Made by a program: the position numbers and the translations under genes. The notes under the pieces were generated by a model that was not told the DNA's origin, made no database searches, and saw only the letters and a list, made by a program, of their open reading frames with translations. Source: Castor canadensis (taxonomy: Eukaryota > Chordata > Mammalia > Rodentia > Castoridae). Taken from it: a DNA stretch of 64,000 bases. Shown here piece by piece: positions 23,155 through 34,639 of this stretch (the stretch's first letter is position 1; each line of letters begins with the position of its first letter). The stretch lies in the NCBI RefSeq assembly GCF_047511655.1, contig NC_133389.1, positions 38,485,295 through 38,549,294 of the forward strand. Reading direction: 5' to 3'.

Positions 23155-23488
23155 TTATTTAGCAGTACTGGGGTTTGAACCAAAGGCCTTGCATTTGCTA
23201 GTTAGATGCTCTATCACTTGAACCATACCTCTCATCCTTTTTGTTTGGTTATTTTTTTAATAGTGTCTTGTGTTTTTCCCAGGCTGGCCTGGACCACTGT
23301 CCTCCTATTTACGCCTCCCAAGTGTCTGGAAAAACAGGCGCATGACATCATGCCCAATTTACTGGATGAGCTAGGATCTCACTAACTTTTTGCCCATGTT
23401 GGCCATGAATTGCAATCCTGGTCTCTGCTTCCTGAGTAGCTGGGATTACAGGCATGAGTTACTATGCCCCATTCCACTGTTTTTTTTT
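23155..23488 (-). mobile_element. Composite B1-B1-ID SINE
   Basis: The order on the + strand is: T-rich tail (TTTATTTATTTATTTAG), reversed ID-like unit (CAGTACTGGGGTTTGAACC), reversed B1-like unit (CCCAGGCTGGCCTGGACC), and a second reversed B1-like unit ending CTGAGTAGCTGGGATTACAG. A full trimer inside the fossil L1. Confidence 0.87.
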
Positions 23489-24995
23489 TTTAATTTCATT
23501 TACTGAGTTCTTTAGCTCCAAAATTTTGTTTCATTCTTTCTTGTGGTCTCTATCTCTGCCAAATTTTTTATTCATATCATGAGTTGCCTTCCTAACTTTG
23601 TTCAGTTTTCTGCCTGTATTATTTTGTTTCTCATTAAATTTCCTTAAAAATCATCCTTTTGAATTCCTGTATAGTTCACTGACTTCCTTTCCTTTGGCAT
23701 CTGTGCTAGATAGTTAATATGTTCCTTTGGAGGTGTCATGTTACCTTTTTTGTGTGTGCTTCTTATTTCCCTCTGTTGGTTTTTCTGCACCTGGTGAGTC
23801 AGTTGCTTCTACCAATTTTATAGGGTGACTTGTGTCATTAAAGACTCTTTGGGTGAGTTGTCCTAGGGTGTTGATTGAATATGCACATTGACTTTGGTTC
23901 CAGGTGGGCACTTTAGTGTAATGTCCCTGTAACTCCTTCAGTATTGATCAAAGTTAGTGATGTTTGCCTGCAGGTGATTCAGTGGCCTCAGCTACAGGAG
24001 TTGTGGGATCCCACCACCAGCTGGGATGCAGCTGTCTGTGGACCTGTGGGAACCTATGAGGTAGGTTCACTGGTAGCTCTGGGTACTTTTCACCCAGCTG
24101 CAGGTTTGGGACATTTGTGTCAGTTTCCACAGGTTATATGAAGTGAGACCATTCAAGTAAGCCCAGGTTGTACAGCGCAGCATGCCCAAAAATGATGTAG
24201 GGTGCTAGTTAGTGGATAAAGACTTCATAGGGGCCAGGGCATCCAGTTGGCCTAGACCAAGAATCTATACATTCAGTCTAAGGGCTGTGGAGGTAGCTTT
24301 GAGATCCCTGAGGTCCAACTTGCTCTGGGCAGACTTCCCAGGACAAAGGGTGAGTAGGCAGGGCCACCCCTCTATTTCTCAGGGCCTCCATGGGCCAAGC
24401 TTCTGAAGGTGATTAACTGCTTCTTGGGGCTACAGAAGGACATGTAGTGCTTCCTGGCAGCTCCCCAGGGAGCACCATGAGCCAAACCACTCAGGAAAGA
24501 CTCACAGCTGCTCTCCCCTACCCTGACTTCTGGCCCTTTTGCTGTCTGTGTGCTTCCCAGGGCCTCTCTGTAAACTGAGCTACTTAGGGTGGTCTTCCCA
24601 AGTATTTTCTGGGGCTGATGGTGATTGGGAATGGAAAGGGCAGTGGGGCTTGTTTGCAGAGTAAGGTCAGCTGAACTGTGGACAGTTGTTTCATAGGACC
24701 AGGTGTGAAAGGTCCCAAGATGTTGCTTTGTAGCAGGAGCCTAGGTGGGGGAGGGCACAACTTGTGCTAGGTTCTTTCTCTGGAGCAATGTAGCAGTATG
24801 GTAACCTGGCACTCCCTAAACAGGGCTTAGGGCTTCAGAGGCCACAGGCTTCTCCAGCAGCAAATTTTTTAGGCATTTGTGGCATGAATGGGGATTGCCA
24901 GAAGCCTCCTGCTTATTACCCTTTCCCTAAGCAAATTAGAATTAATCTAGAGAGACAGAGAATGATAGACATTGCATGCTTAGTTCCTTTTCTTT

Positions 24996-25074
24996 GGTGG
25001 TACTGGGGTTTGACCTCAGGGCCTCATGCTTGCTAGGCAGACACTCTACCAGTTGGGCCACTCCACCAGCCCTA
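24996..25074 (-). mobile_element. ID-like SINE monomer with TSD
   Basis: GGTGGTACTGGGGTTTGACC...GCTTGCTAGGCAGACACTCTACC...GGGCCACTCCACCAGCCC is a reversed ID-like unit. Flanking AGTTCCTTTTCTTT (24982-24995) and AGTTCCTTTCTTT (25075-25087) form the duplication, differing by one T. Confidence 0.88.
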
Positions 25075-25089
25075 AGTTCCTTTCTTTAT

Positions 25090-27095
25090 AAAGCCATCTT
25101 GTATCCCTGTGCTCTGCAGCATCTCTACCACATCCCCACTATTGTCACCTTTTAACAGGAGAATGGAAGTTTTCTTGAAAACCTTCTCTTTGGACTTGCA
25201 TTTATATCATTAATTTTATATGAGGTCTAAAAGCAACTATTTAATAGGACACATTACCATCTCAAGCAAAATGAAAGTTCTGTCAAGGAGGAAGAGGAAA
25301 GTGGATATGTGTAAGCAACCCATGTGTCTGACATAGCCTCCTCCAGACCCTGCTCTTACCTCTTTCTGTTTGTAGAACCTACCACAGTATTAATTTCATA
25401 ACAGACACTTAATTAGTGTTGGGTGAATAAATGGTTTTGATAAAGCATGAAAGTCTGAAAGATGTAGAACTGTCCCAAGGTCATCTGGTTGCCTTTCTAC
25501 AAGTAATTCTTTGGTCCTGAGATTGAGGCTACCATAGCACCCAGGAGCTCTGAAGTAAGGAGTCTGCAAATGCAAAGGCTTCCTTGCTAAGCAAGATGGC
25601 AAATCTTGATGATTAGATAAGTCTGTAGACATATCTCAAATTGTTTTGGCTGAGCACCATTAGATACATAGCTTCATTAACACATGTATTGCCCCAGATA
25701 GGGCAAAATTCATATATTTTAAATATATTTTTGATTTAGGGTTGATCTAAAGAGGTAGAATGGTAGATGTTGTGTAGTTACATCCTTATAAGGCCATCTT
25801 GTATCCCTGTGCTCTGTAGCACCTCTGCCACGTCCCCATTGCACTAGCACTAGTGCAGGGGGGAGAGACTGATAACTGTGGAGAACAGATTTTAGACAGA
25901 GTATGCTGCTTTGGGTCTTAAGCACTTCATCTTTGTTCCCAGGCACTGATTCATACCCTAGTCAACAAAATTTCAGACACTGGTCAACAGAGTTATTTTC
26001 CTCCCTTCTTAACTTTCTCCTGAGATCCTTACTCTAATCCTGACATGTTCCTCTTCCATTCACATTCTGACACTCTTCTTTCCCCCTCACCCTCTTGTAC
26101 TTCCCACCCTGCCAAAAAAAAAAAAGAAGAGAGGAATCTGCCCTCTGAAGATGGTAGACTCCTCCCTAAGGAACAGCAAACTCTTTCCAGATTGGCCAAA
26201 AGAGAAATGGTAGTAACTGAGTTGCTGGCCAGGGCAGAGTAGTCACCCAGAAATTGTACCCTGAAAGCACTACTCAGAGAAGGTAAATGTGGTAGGAAGG
26301 GACTGAAGCACTCTCTACACGACTTGGGTGTCTAAGGCCAAAAGGCCTGCAGTGAAGCAGCAGTAGGGCCAGAACCCACCATTCATTTATATTAGAAGGG
26401 CAGTATATTCTTAATGTTTTTCATGAATTAGGTTTATTTGATAATTTATATGTTTATGTTGGTACTTAAAATTTATTATTTGATTTCACTGACTTCTTTT
26501 CCTATTTTTATGAATTGTGAGTAATTTTTTTTGAAATAATGCCATAAAATGCCACAGTTTATTTCTTGGGTGAAATAAATACCATAACAAATATGTAATT
26601 ATTATTACTAGAATTCGCCACCCTAACTTAAAAATGAACAATACCAAGTAGTCTACCAGCCCTTCTCTGCTACCTCATGGAATTCTCATTATGAATAACT
26701 GGAAGACTGCAGTTTCCTGGTCTCCACCACTAGATGGCACTAGTGATTGAAATCTTCCAGCGGGTGCTGGTCTTTTGGCGCTACAGAAGGAGCAGGAATA
26801 TTGTCAGAACACTGTTAACTGTAGGCGTCCTTTGCAAGGGTCCCAGGAGTTAAAGAAAGGCATTCTGTAGCCATACAGGAGGCACTAGGAGCAAACCCTA
26901 AACTCCAGATTACTTCTTAAGTAAGAAATAAATTGACACATGAATCTGAGTTTCACATCTATGAGATATGGAATTAGATGGTAACAAGAGAAAAAACAAA
27001 CTGATCAGAACATATATTTTAGTTCTTGAAGAACATTAAAAACTTGATTCACTAATATGACAGCTGTTGTCATTTAATAATATAGAAGCACTGCT
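25090..27095. other. Intron 2 sequence, nothing recognised
   Basis: This 2-kb region has no gene, RNA or clear repeat, apart from a short A-run at about 26116. Two short stretches (CTTGTATCCCTGTGCTCT..CAGCA/TAGCA near 25,090-25,140 and 25,795-25,840) are near-duplicates of each other. Confidence 0.45.
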
Positions 27096-27113
27096 TAAAA
27101 TCACTTGCAAGCT

Positions 27114-27440
27114 GAACCAGGTATGGGTGGTTCGTGCCTATAATTTTAGCTTCTTGGGAGGCAGATAGTGGTTTGAGGCCAGCCCTTGCAAAAAGTTCAC
27201 AAAACCACATCCCAACCAGTGGCTGGGCATGGTGGAATGTGCCTGTCACCTCAGTTATGCTGGGAAACATAAATAGGATCAAGGTCCAGTATAGCCAGGC
27301 ATCAAGCAAGACCCTATCTCAAAAATAACCAAAGTAAAAAATAGCTGGTGGCATGGCTCCAGAGGTAGAGTACCTGCCTGGCAAGCACGATGCCATGAGT
27401 TCAACCCCCAGTACTGCCTCCTCTCCCACCCCCACAAAAA
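27114..27440 (+). mobile_element. Composite B1-B1-ID SINE with TSD
   Basis: Two diverged B1-like monomers, the second with GGCTGGGCATGGTGGAATGTG, then the ID-like unit (GCTGGTGGCATGGCTCCAG, GAGTTCAACCCCCAGTACTG) and a C/A-rich tail. Flanks AATCACTTGCAAGCT (27099-27113) and AATCACATGCAAGCT (27441-27455) differ by one base. Confidence 0.88.
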
Positions 27441-27539
27441 AATCACATGCAAGCTTAAATCTTTCTTACATATAGTTCTTGAAGATGCTTTGACTTCAAG
27501 TCATAATACTTTCCTAGTCTCTCTTCCTGTCGAGATTGC

Positions 27540-27655
27540 ACCCCTTTCACCTCCAGTGATTTTTAGATTCAGTGGTAAGTGACATGGTGAAAGTCACTTA
27601 GCTTGTGGCAGAGTTGGAAAGTGAATTCAGATTTCCCTTTTACATAATACTTCTC
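27540..27655 (+). mobile_element. Possible MIR fragment
   Basis: GGTGAAAGTCACTTAGCTTGTGGCAGAGTTGGAAAGTGAATTCAGATTTCCC follows the MIR order (TCAC..AGCT..GTGGCAGAG..GGATT). Diverged. Confidence 0.5.
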
Positions 27656-27659
27656 CAGA

Positions 27660-28502
27660 CATTGGGCACCTGGGACTGATTTAACAGTATGACCTAAATT
27701 ACACTTAACACACACAGTGGTCAGTATCACATCTTAGAAGGGTCCAATAAGCTAAAAGTTTAGACAGTCACTAATATGTTGCGTTGTTGCCTCTCTAACT
27801 ATATCTAGAACTCACTATAGGTGGCTCAGGAAAGGAACTGGAGAACTCATCCTTTGTGCACTCAGGGATTTGAGTTGGCTAGAAACAACTGGTCAGGTCT
27901 GTGTGCAGGTATGAATTAGAATTTAGGTCTTGCTCCTATTCCTTGTTCTCTGTATCACCAGTTTAAGATGATTTCCTGTTATTAGAAACATTTGTATATG
28001 TCCAGTTGTACTTTTTTACTCTGTAAGAACTGTCAGAGGTACGTCATTGCATTAAAAATATATAGAAATATATATTGTTTGCTTTTAAGATGGTCTCTGT
28101 TATCCAGTAACTCGCTTCTGAGCATGGATCTGAAATTTATTGCAGTAATTGCTGTGCTCTAACATTGTCGGACTTTACCTCAGACTTTACCTCTTCTGTC
28201 TTCATGTTCCTGACTCCTCACCTTGTTCTCTTTGAACGCCTTCTTTCACCAGCATTGGAGTACATCATAGCAGAGCAGACACCTAGTCTGCTTTTTCTAG
28301 TGAGGCAAAAAAAAAAAAAAAGTCAAACCAGTAAATCTGCTTACAGACCCCAGTAACACTCTAGTACAGTTTTGTAGGTAATTATCAATCTCTCTTATTC
28401 AGGAATCTGAAATATAGTAGTGTCCCTAGCGCTTTTTAGAGACACAGCCCTGTATGCTCTTACCCAGTCCTGACCTAACCCTCGGCTACTTTGCAATTCT
28501 AG
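27660..28502. other. End of intron 2
   Basis: Unique-looking DNA up to the exon 3 acceptor, with an A15-like run near 28306-28321. No gene is seen. Confidence 0.45.
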
Positions 28503-28590
28503 AAAAACAACTGTGTGATGCCTGAGGATATGAAGAACTTTTACCTGATGACCAATGGCTTCCACATGACATGGAGTGTGAAGCTTGATG
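28503..28590 (+). CDS. TPGS2: TPGS2 coding exon 3
   Basis: The acceptor TTCTAG ends at 28502 and the donor GTGAGT starts at 28591. The 88 bp encode 29 codons plus the first base of a glutamate codon completed in the next exon. The peptide includes CVMPEDMKNFYLMTNGFHMT. The pattern of a proline-acidic pair, an aromatic stretch and an N-G turn is the signature of the SMI1/KNR4 (SUKH) superfamily, to which the PGs2/TPGS2 protein is assigned. The phase agrees with exon 2 (codon boundary) and exon 4 (one base carried over). The exon lies 17.3 kb after exon 2, so intron 2 is one of the largest introns here. There is no frameshift or stop. Confidence 0.95.
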
Positions 28591-29828
28591 GTGAGTCGGC
28601 CTCCGTGCTATCTGGGAACATTTCCCTGGAGGAGAAGTTGGGTGCGATAACTTCATGGGCCCTTACAACTTTTGAGTCTTTGAATAAGAACAGTTTTTGT
28701 GGGTAAATCTCAGGTGCCATATACAGAAGCTGTGATTTTCTCTCTAAGCTAACTGATACCATCAGTGTGTCTCCTGACCCCCACCTGTTCAGGTTCTAGC
28801 TGATATTTGACACGTAAGCTCAAGTTAGAGGCTTCCTGTTGGTTTACAGTGGGGGAAAACATTAACCACTATACAAAGATCCCATCCAACTCAAAGTTAA
28901 AGCCTTTGAGTACTCCAGCATGGAGCAAACCTCAAGGTTAGCTTCAGCAACAGCCTCTCCTCCAGGCTCCTTCCTTTATTCTTACCATTGTAAAGACTTC
29001 AGGGCTTTAAGCCTTAAGCCAGAACCTTTCCTTCTTTTCCTACATCACTTCCTAAATCACAACTACCTCAGTTTGCAGGCTGTCATCTTGGCTTTACATA
29101 GGTCTAGGCCAAAACATTTGCATTGCAGATGTGGGAACTCACAACCAGAGATTGCAGGTACCATGTAGAAAAGAAAGGCAGCACTGCACATTTAGATGAA
29201 GACTCGTGTAAATGTTTGTAAGCTAGGAAATTCTGATCTAGCCACTAGAGACCAGCCCATTCCCAGCAGAGACTTGGCAGCCCTTGCCTCTGTTGTCCTT
29301 TATTGCTTCCAACTCCATTCCCAGAGCTCCTTTGTCCGTAGGAAACCTCCCCACTGCTATCCCTATGGAGGAGTGCCTTCTTTTGTACAGCAAATCTACA
29401 AAGCAGACTCCCCTTTATCAGCTCTGCCTTACATCTGAGTTCCTTTTTTTGGTGATTCACACACTCTTCTTGAGACGACTTTTTTTTAGCTTGACATTTG
29501 ACTTTATACTTTAGCTAAATCATTTCCTCAAATGGCTTAAAAACCAACTGTGACAAGCATCAGTATCCTCTTCCTATGGCATGGCCATGGCCTTCCGAAC
29601 CTGGAGAAACAGACAAGGGACAGAAACTAGACTGACTGATAAGACTCTCCCTTACCCACATTACGGAAAGTCTAACCCCTTGACAAGCCTGCCTGAAAGG
29701 AAGTGTGAATATTTTGTGAATATTTTTTATTCCCATTATCATACCTATTCTGTACATGATAGCTTAAGTCAGTGACAGAAAAGGCAACAAAAAAACTTCT
29801 GATGTGTTCTTTAGCTGTCTTTCTGTTC
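28591..29828. other. Start of intron 3
   Basis: Unique-looking DNA between exon 3 and the provirus. Short overlapping ORFs at 29196-29514 show no domain. Confidence 0.45.
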
Positions 29829-30210
29829 TGGAAATATTGTCAGATGAGAAACCAAGTAACATTCAGAGAAGTGGAGAGCTCAGATTTTATTTTATGCCAG
29901 TGGTCCCAGATGAGCTCACACTCAAAATTCTGGGCCCCCAACAATAAATTCACAGGATTCTTAAAGGGCAGTGCAGGACATCAGGTTGCAAGGAATGTGT
30001 TAGTTGTTAATAGGTGAGCCAGTGCTGGGTTAGAGACCTGGGGTTGTTTAGGTCTGCTTTGGAAAGTTTGTTTACAGAAGGAGACAAAGGAAGGCAGGAA
30101 TGGGCAGTTACCTCCACATGGGGCCTTTTTGTCTTGGCCCTGGACTCATTTTATGGTTAACTAGTAATTTCTCATGTCCTACAGCCTGCTTGAGACAATC
30201 TTCCTATTCA
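29829..30210 (-). repeat. 3' LTR of the provirus
   Basis: The + strand reads TGGAAATATTG...CTTCCTATTCA, a TG...CA inverted end pair. On the sense strand a poly(A) signal AATAAA lies at 29886-29891 (complement). It pairs with the LTR at 36966-37363. It lacks an 18-base segment present in that copy near 37184-37201. Confidence 0.92.
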
Positions 30211-30222
30211 TTCTCCCTTTTC
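30211..30222 (-). promoter_or_regulatory. Polypurine tract of the provirus
   Basis: The sense strand reads GAAAAGGGAGAA directly before the TGAATAGG start of the 3' LTR. This is the expected plus-strand primer position and fixes the LTR edge. Confidence 0.8.
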
Positions 30223-30239
30223 ACTGCTTTTCCTACTTG

Positions 30240-31440
30240 AGGATAAGCATTGACCCTAAATTTCAGGGATTCCATTATGTTCCTCCTGTCCCAAAGGCCT
30301 GTTTTGGGTTACCAAGAACTGTAACTTTATTGCCTCCATTCGTGAGCTAATGAAGTGAGTTATGGCGTTGAGAATGCAAGGGCCAAATACTAGGGCCAAC
30401 AGAAGCATGAAAAGAGGACCAGACAAGGAGAGTAGCCATGAGGCCCAATTCCAGATGCTGTTCCATCTGTTCCAGGAATTTGCTGATTCCTATCTCCTAC
30501 ATGTGACCCAGTCCTGTAATTGCTGAGCCATGTCTCTGACTGTTCCCGACTGATTCACATTAAAAACAACATTCTTCATTTAGGAAAAGGCAGAGCCCTC
30601 CCCCCCCCCCAATTTACTCATTTGGCAGTGAGTAAATGCAACCCTCTCCGATTTTGGAGGACCACTGATGCTAGGGAGTCCAGCTGGTCCTGCATGGTCA
30701 CTGTGGACCTAGCCACTCATTCTATGTCATTTATTAGATCCACAGATAATTGATTATAACAGGAGACTGACGAGGCAATTCCTCCTACGCCTGTTCCTAT
30801 TCCACTTGTTAGTAAACGTAAGAATTGGATAGCTCTCTCTGACCATGTGTGGGCCCCGAAGGTATGGGGAGGGTCTGGTTCTTAGGCACTATGTTTATCT
30901 GGGGAGTGAGGAGTGCTAATGTGCAAATGCCCTTCCAGTTAGCTGGCAAGCCCTGATAAGCAAGGGTCCTGCATACAAAGAAGCTTCCTGGGCTGCTACA
31001 CTATGGTCTGTCAACTGTATATCTAATGGCAGTGACTGTAAAGTTTTGGATTTAGGCTCATTGGCTAGCAGCAGTTCCCCCACTGGATAGTATCCTCTTG
31101 AATTGTAGATACAATTAGGGGCTGTCTGAGACAGCTGTATGTTGTTTACTTTGGGTTTCATGCTGGTAGAGTTGGGAGTAGCATCATTCATGCTCTGGTT
31201 GTGGGGGCTCACTGGGGTTGCTACATAATGGAGGGGACCTGAGGACAGGCAGAGCCAACAATCACCTGCCAATGGTGGGTTCATAAGATTAAGGAGGTGG
31301 TTACTTGCATTTAGCAGGTTGTACAGTTGGGGGTTCCAAGTTAAAATTCCCTGTCCCAGAAGGAAGCCATAATGGGGGAGTCATGATGGTCACAGATCAA
31401 TGTCTTTTATAGGCTCATAGCCACCTAGGTAATCACCTCT
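30240..31440 (-). pseudogene. env: Decayed, shortened retroviral env
   Basis: Env would mediate receptor binding and fusion. The surface part is short (about 600 bases against roughly 1.2 kb usual), open only at 30916-31284, and holds a CWLC thiol motif (31249-31260). The transmembrane part follows in other frames: a Gly-rich fusion-peptide-like stretch (GIGTGVGGIASSVS) near 30,800, then LQNRRGL (30639-30659), the core of the region called immunosuppressive in gamma-type envelopes. An in-frame TGA follows shortly after, and the CX6CC region is degraded. No recognisable furin site remains. Clearly inactive: stops, frameshifts and a missing N-terminal portion. Confidence 0.85.
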
Positions 31441-31451
31441 GGATGACCTTT

Positions 31452-34400
31452 CTATATCTGCAGCTTTTCCCTGAGCCTGTTTATTATGGGAGGGGGTTTG
31501 CCATAGAGAATCTCAAAGGGTGAGTAGACAGAGGGTCTAGGGTACAGAGTGCCCTGAGCAGGGCCAATGGTAGCATGTCTATCCAGGGGGATTGTGTCTC
31601 TTGGCAGTTTAGCTAAGGTAATTTTAAGGGTCCGATTCATACGCTCTACTTTCCTTGAACTCTGAGGCCTATACGCTGTATGGAGCTTCCATTTTATTTT
31701 TAAAATTTTAGCCAGGCCCTGGACTATTTCCACCACAAAGGCTAGTCCACTATCTGATCCAATAGAAAGGGGGAGCCTATATCTTGGGATATTTGCTCTA
31801 TAAGGGCCTCTATTACCTCTTGTGCTTTCTCTGTGGGTGGGGGGGTAAGTTTCAACCTAACCTGAGGAAGTGCAGACAAGAACCAAGAGGCTTCGTTATC
31901 CTTGACAGGTCTTGACCTCTGTGAAGTCGACTTCTAGCTCCTCAAAAGGCATGATGCCTGTTGTTTGTACCCCAGGGCTTGGCTTAGGCCCTTGACCTTC
32001 ATTGTTTCGTGCACATGTAATGCATCTAGCACTTATTTGGCCGCAAAGGATGGGGAGCTTGGGAATGAAATAGTATCTGTCCAATAGTTTTTCCAGGGCT
32101 GTTTTCCCCAAGTGCATTAGTTCGTGTTCTTGTTTTACCAGAGGGGCTGCTATAGCACTGGGGACAAAGAGTTTCTGGTCAGGCAACTTCCACCGGCCTC
32201 CCTTTTCTTTTATTCCTTTTTCATCTTTTGCCCATTGTTCTTCTTCCTTGGTATAATTCAGGGTGGGAGGCAGCTCCAGAGCCAACAGAAGTTTGGCAGT
32301 TTGCTTCAGCACTCCAGAGGAGCTTAGCTCTTCTGCTGCCCTCCTTGCTGCCTGGTCAGCCAGGCGGTTCCTCTACTGACATTGTCCGTACCCATTTGGT
32401 GGTCTCTACAGTGCATAACAGCCACATGAGATGGTTCCCAGACTGCTTCCAGCAGTTGGAGGATTTCTTCTTTGTTTTTAATCTCTTTTCCCCCTGCTGT
32501 CAGCAGTCCTCTTTCCTTGTATATAGCTCCATGCATGTGCAGGGTGGCAAAGGCATACTTAGAATCTGTGTAGATGTTCACCTGCTTTCCCTTTGCATAT
32601 CGTAATGCCTGGACCAATGCCTAAAGTTCAGCTTGTTGTGCGGACCATCCTTGTAGTAGGGCAGTGGTGACTGCAAACCCAGCCTTTTACCGTCCGCTCT
32701 AGACAAAGCTGCTTCCATCTATGAAGAATTCAAGCTCTGATCTGAGACGGGACATCCATTACGTCTGGCCCGCTGGAGTACACACTGTCCATTACCTCTT
32801 CGCAGTTATGTTCTGGGCACTCTTCCTGAGTAGGCAAGAAGGTGGCAGGATTTAAAGTTCATACAGTTGCAAGTCTGACTCTAGGATTCTCACATAGTAG
32901 TCCTTGGTAATTGGCCATTCTGGAACTGGTCAGCCATTTATGACCCTGCCCATTCATTAGGACCATGACTACATGAAGGACCTTAATATTAATGTCCTGT
33001 CCCAGGGTGAACTTGTTAGCCTCCCTGATTAGAGTTACCATAGCAGCCAAGGCTCGGAGACATGGAGGCCACCCTGAGGTACTTCAACAGGTAAGCCACT
33101 GGCTGCTGCCGTGGAGCCACCATTTGGGTGAGGAACCCCAGAGCTGTGTGATTTTTTTCGAAGACAAAGAGATTGAATGGTCATGTTACATCTGGCAGCC
33201 CTAGTGCAGGAATGTTGGTTAACAGTCTCTTAACCTCCTAGAAAGCCTTTTCTTGGTCTGGGCCCCAGTTTAGAAGGTCCTTTCCGGAGCCTGCTGTGGC
33301 CTTGTAGAGTGGTTTGGCCAGGTTTTGAATGTCTGGGTATCCAGATGCGACAGAATCCTGCTGCTCCCAAGAATTCTCAGACCTCCCTTTTGGTCTTTGG
33401 CTGTGGGATGGAGCAGATAGCCTGTTTCCTCTCAGGACCCAGGGTGCGTTGTCCTTCTGAGATGATGAATCCGAGGTATCGGACCTCTTCCTGGCAACCT
33501 TGGGCCGTTTTCCAGAAAACTTTGTAGCCTGCCTCAGAGTGTCGGGCTAGCAATGCCTTTGTCCCCTCCCAGCATTTCTCCCAGTCATGGCTTGCCAGGA
33601 GCAGATCATCCACATATTGGAGCAAAGTACAACTTGGATTTTCTTCCAGAAAAGTTGACAAATCCACCAGTATGCTTCCCTGAACAAGGTGGGTGAGTTT
33701 TTAAATCCCTGAGGCAATCTGGTCCAGGCCATTTGTGTTTTTCTTCCAGATGGGGATCTTCTCATTCAAAGGGAAACAGAGGCTGGCTAACTGGGGCCAG
33801 GTGAAGGCAGAAGAAACCATCCTTTAGGTCCAGGCAGGTGAACTGGCTTGCTTGTGTCAGTAGAAGGCTCAGGAGAGTGTAGGGGTTAGGAACTACTGGG
33901 TACAGCATGATAACAGCATTGTTGACTGCCCACAGGTTCTGGACAGGCCAGTAATCATTTCCTCCTGCCTTCTTGATGGGTAACAGTGAGGTGTTCCATG
34001 GCAATTGGCATTCAATCAATATCCCTGCATCCTTCAGCTGCTATAGGTGGGTCTGAATTCCTAGGCGTGCTTCCCATGGCACTGGATATTGCCTAACAGG
34101 GAGAGCCCAGGTTTGAGATCTACCATTATAGGCATGTGGTTGCAAGCCAGGCTGGGAGGCCCTTTTTCAGCCCAAACATCAGGAAACTCTTCCAGCAGGC
34201 AGATGGGCTTCACCAGGTCCCCCTTTTCCTGGCAGTAGAGTTGCCATTCCTCTTTTGTAGGCATGGTCATTGCTACCATGAGGGCATTTGGTCCTCTCAC
34301 CATAAGGCTTGTAGGCCCTCCCTGGGTGAAGATGATTTGGGCTTTTGAGCTTTGTTAATAAGTCCTTCCCAGCAGAGGAATTGGGCATTCTGGTAAATAC

Positions 34401-34605
34401 AAGAATTCATGAGTGCCCTCCTAGTTGGCCTGTCCAGGGTCAGCAGAACTGCCGCAAAGTTTGTGTGCCAGTGGTTCTGACTATTTCCCTGTGCTCAGTG
34501 AGTGGGGCTACAGGTTTAGTGACTACAGAATGCTTAGCACCTGAGTCCACCATGAAGATCATTAGTTGGCCCCCCACTTTCATTTCAACCGTGGGCTCTC
34601 GAGTC
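31452..34605 (-). pseudogene. pol: Decayed retroviral pro-pol
   Basis: Encodes remnants of protease, reverse transcriptase, RNase H and integrase in order. Protease: VDSGAKHSVVT with DSGA at 34536-34547. RT: the fragment at 33762-34019 has LDLKDGFF, the first catalytic Asp (family norm LDLKDAFF). The fragment at 33377-33667 has YVDD at 33605-33616. RNase H: TDSKYAF in 32324-32617. Integrase: the HX3H...CX2C zinc motif in 31896-32312 (HELMH, CITC) and the end of the core with its glutamate in YRPQSSRKVERMNR (31452-31736). Active-site residues survive in places, but at least seven frame breaks separate the pieces, so the enzyme set is non-functional. Confidence 0.92.
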
Positions 34606-34639
34606 TAGTAGTAAGGAGCCTGGTCTTCCCTAGTCTGAC

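Larger units (their letters stand above)
16850..24930 (-). mobile_element. Long fossil L1 with nested insertions
   Basis: Read on the - strand from right to left: a GC-richer presumptive 5' UTR (about 24,930-23,700, weakest call), an ORF1-like zone (about 23,700-22,200), then ORF2. The ORF2 endonuclease remnant lies in the 21415-21705 ORF, with GEFNTLIS where active L1 has GDFNT. RT-region text runs at about 20,300-19,100, the C-terminal part at 18,700-17,250, and the 3' UTR near 17,100-16,850. Guests include a MaLR LTR, an 86-bp L1, five SINEs and a second L1 3' UTR at 18,745-19,078. No usable frame is left. The right boundary is uncertain. Confidence 0.7.
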
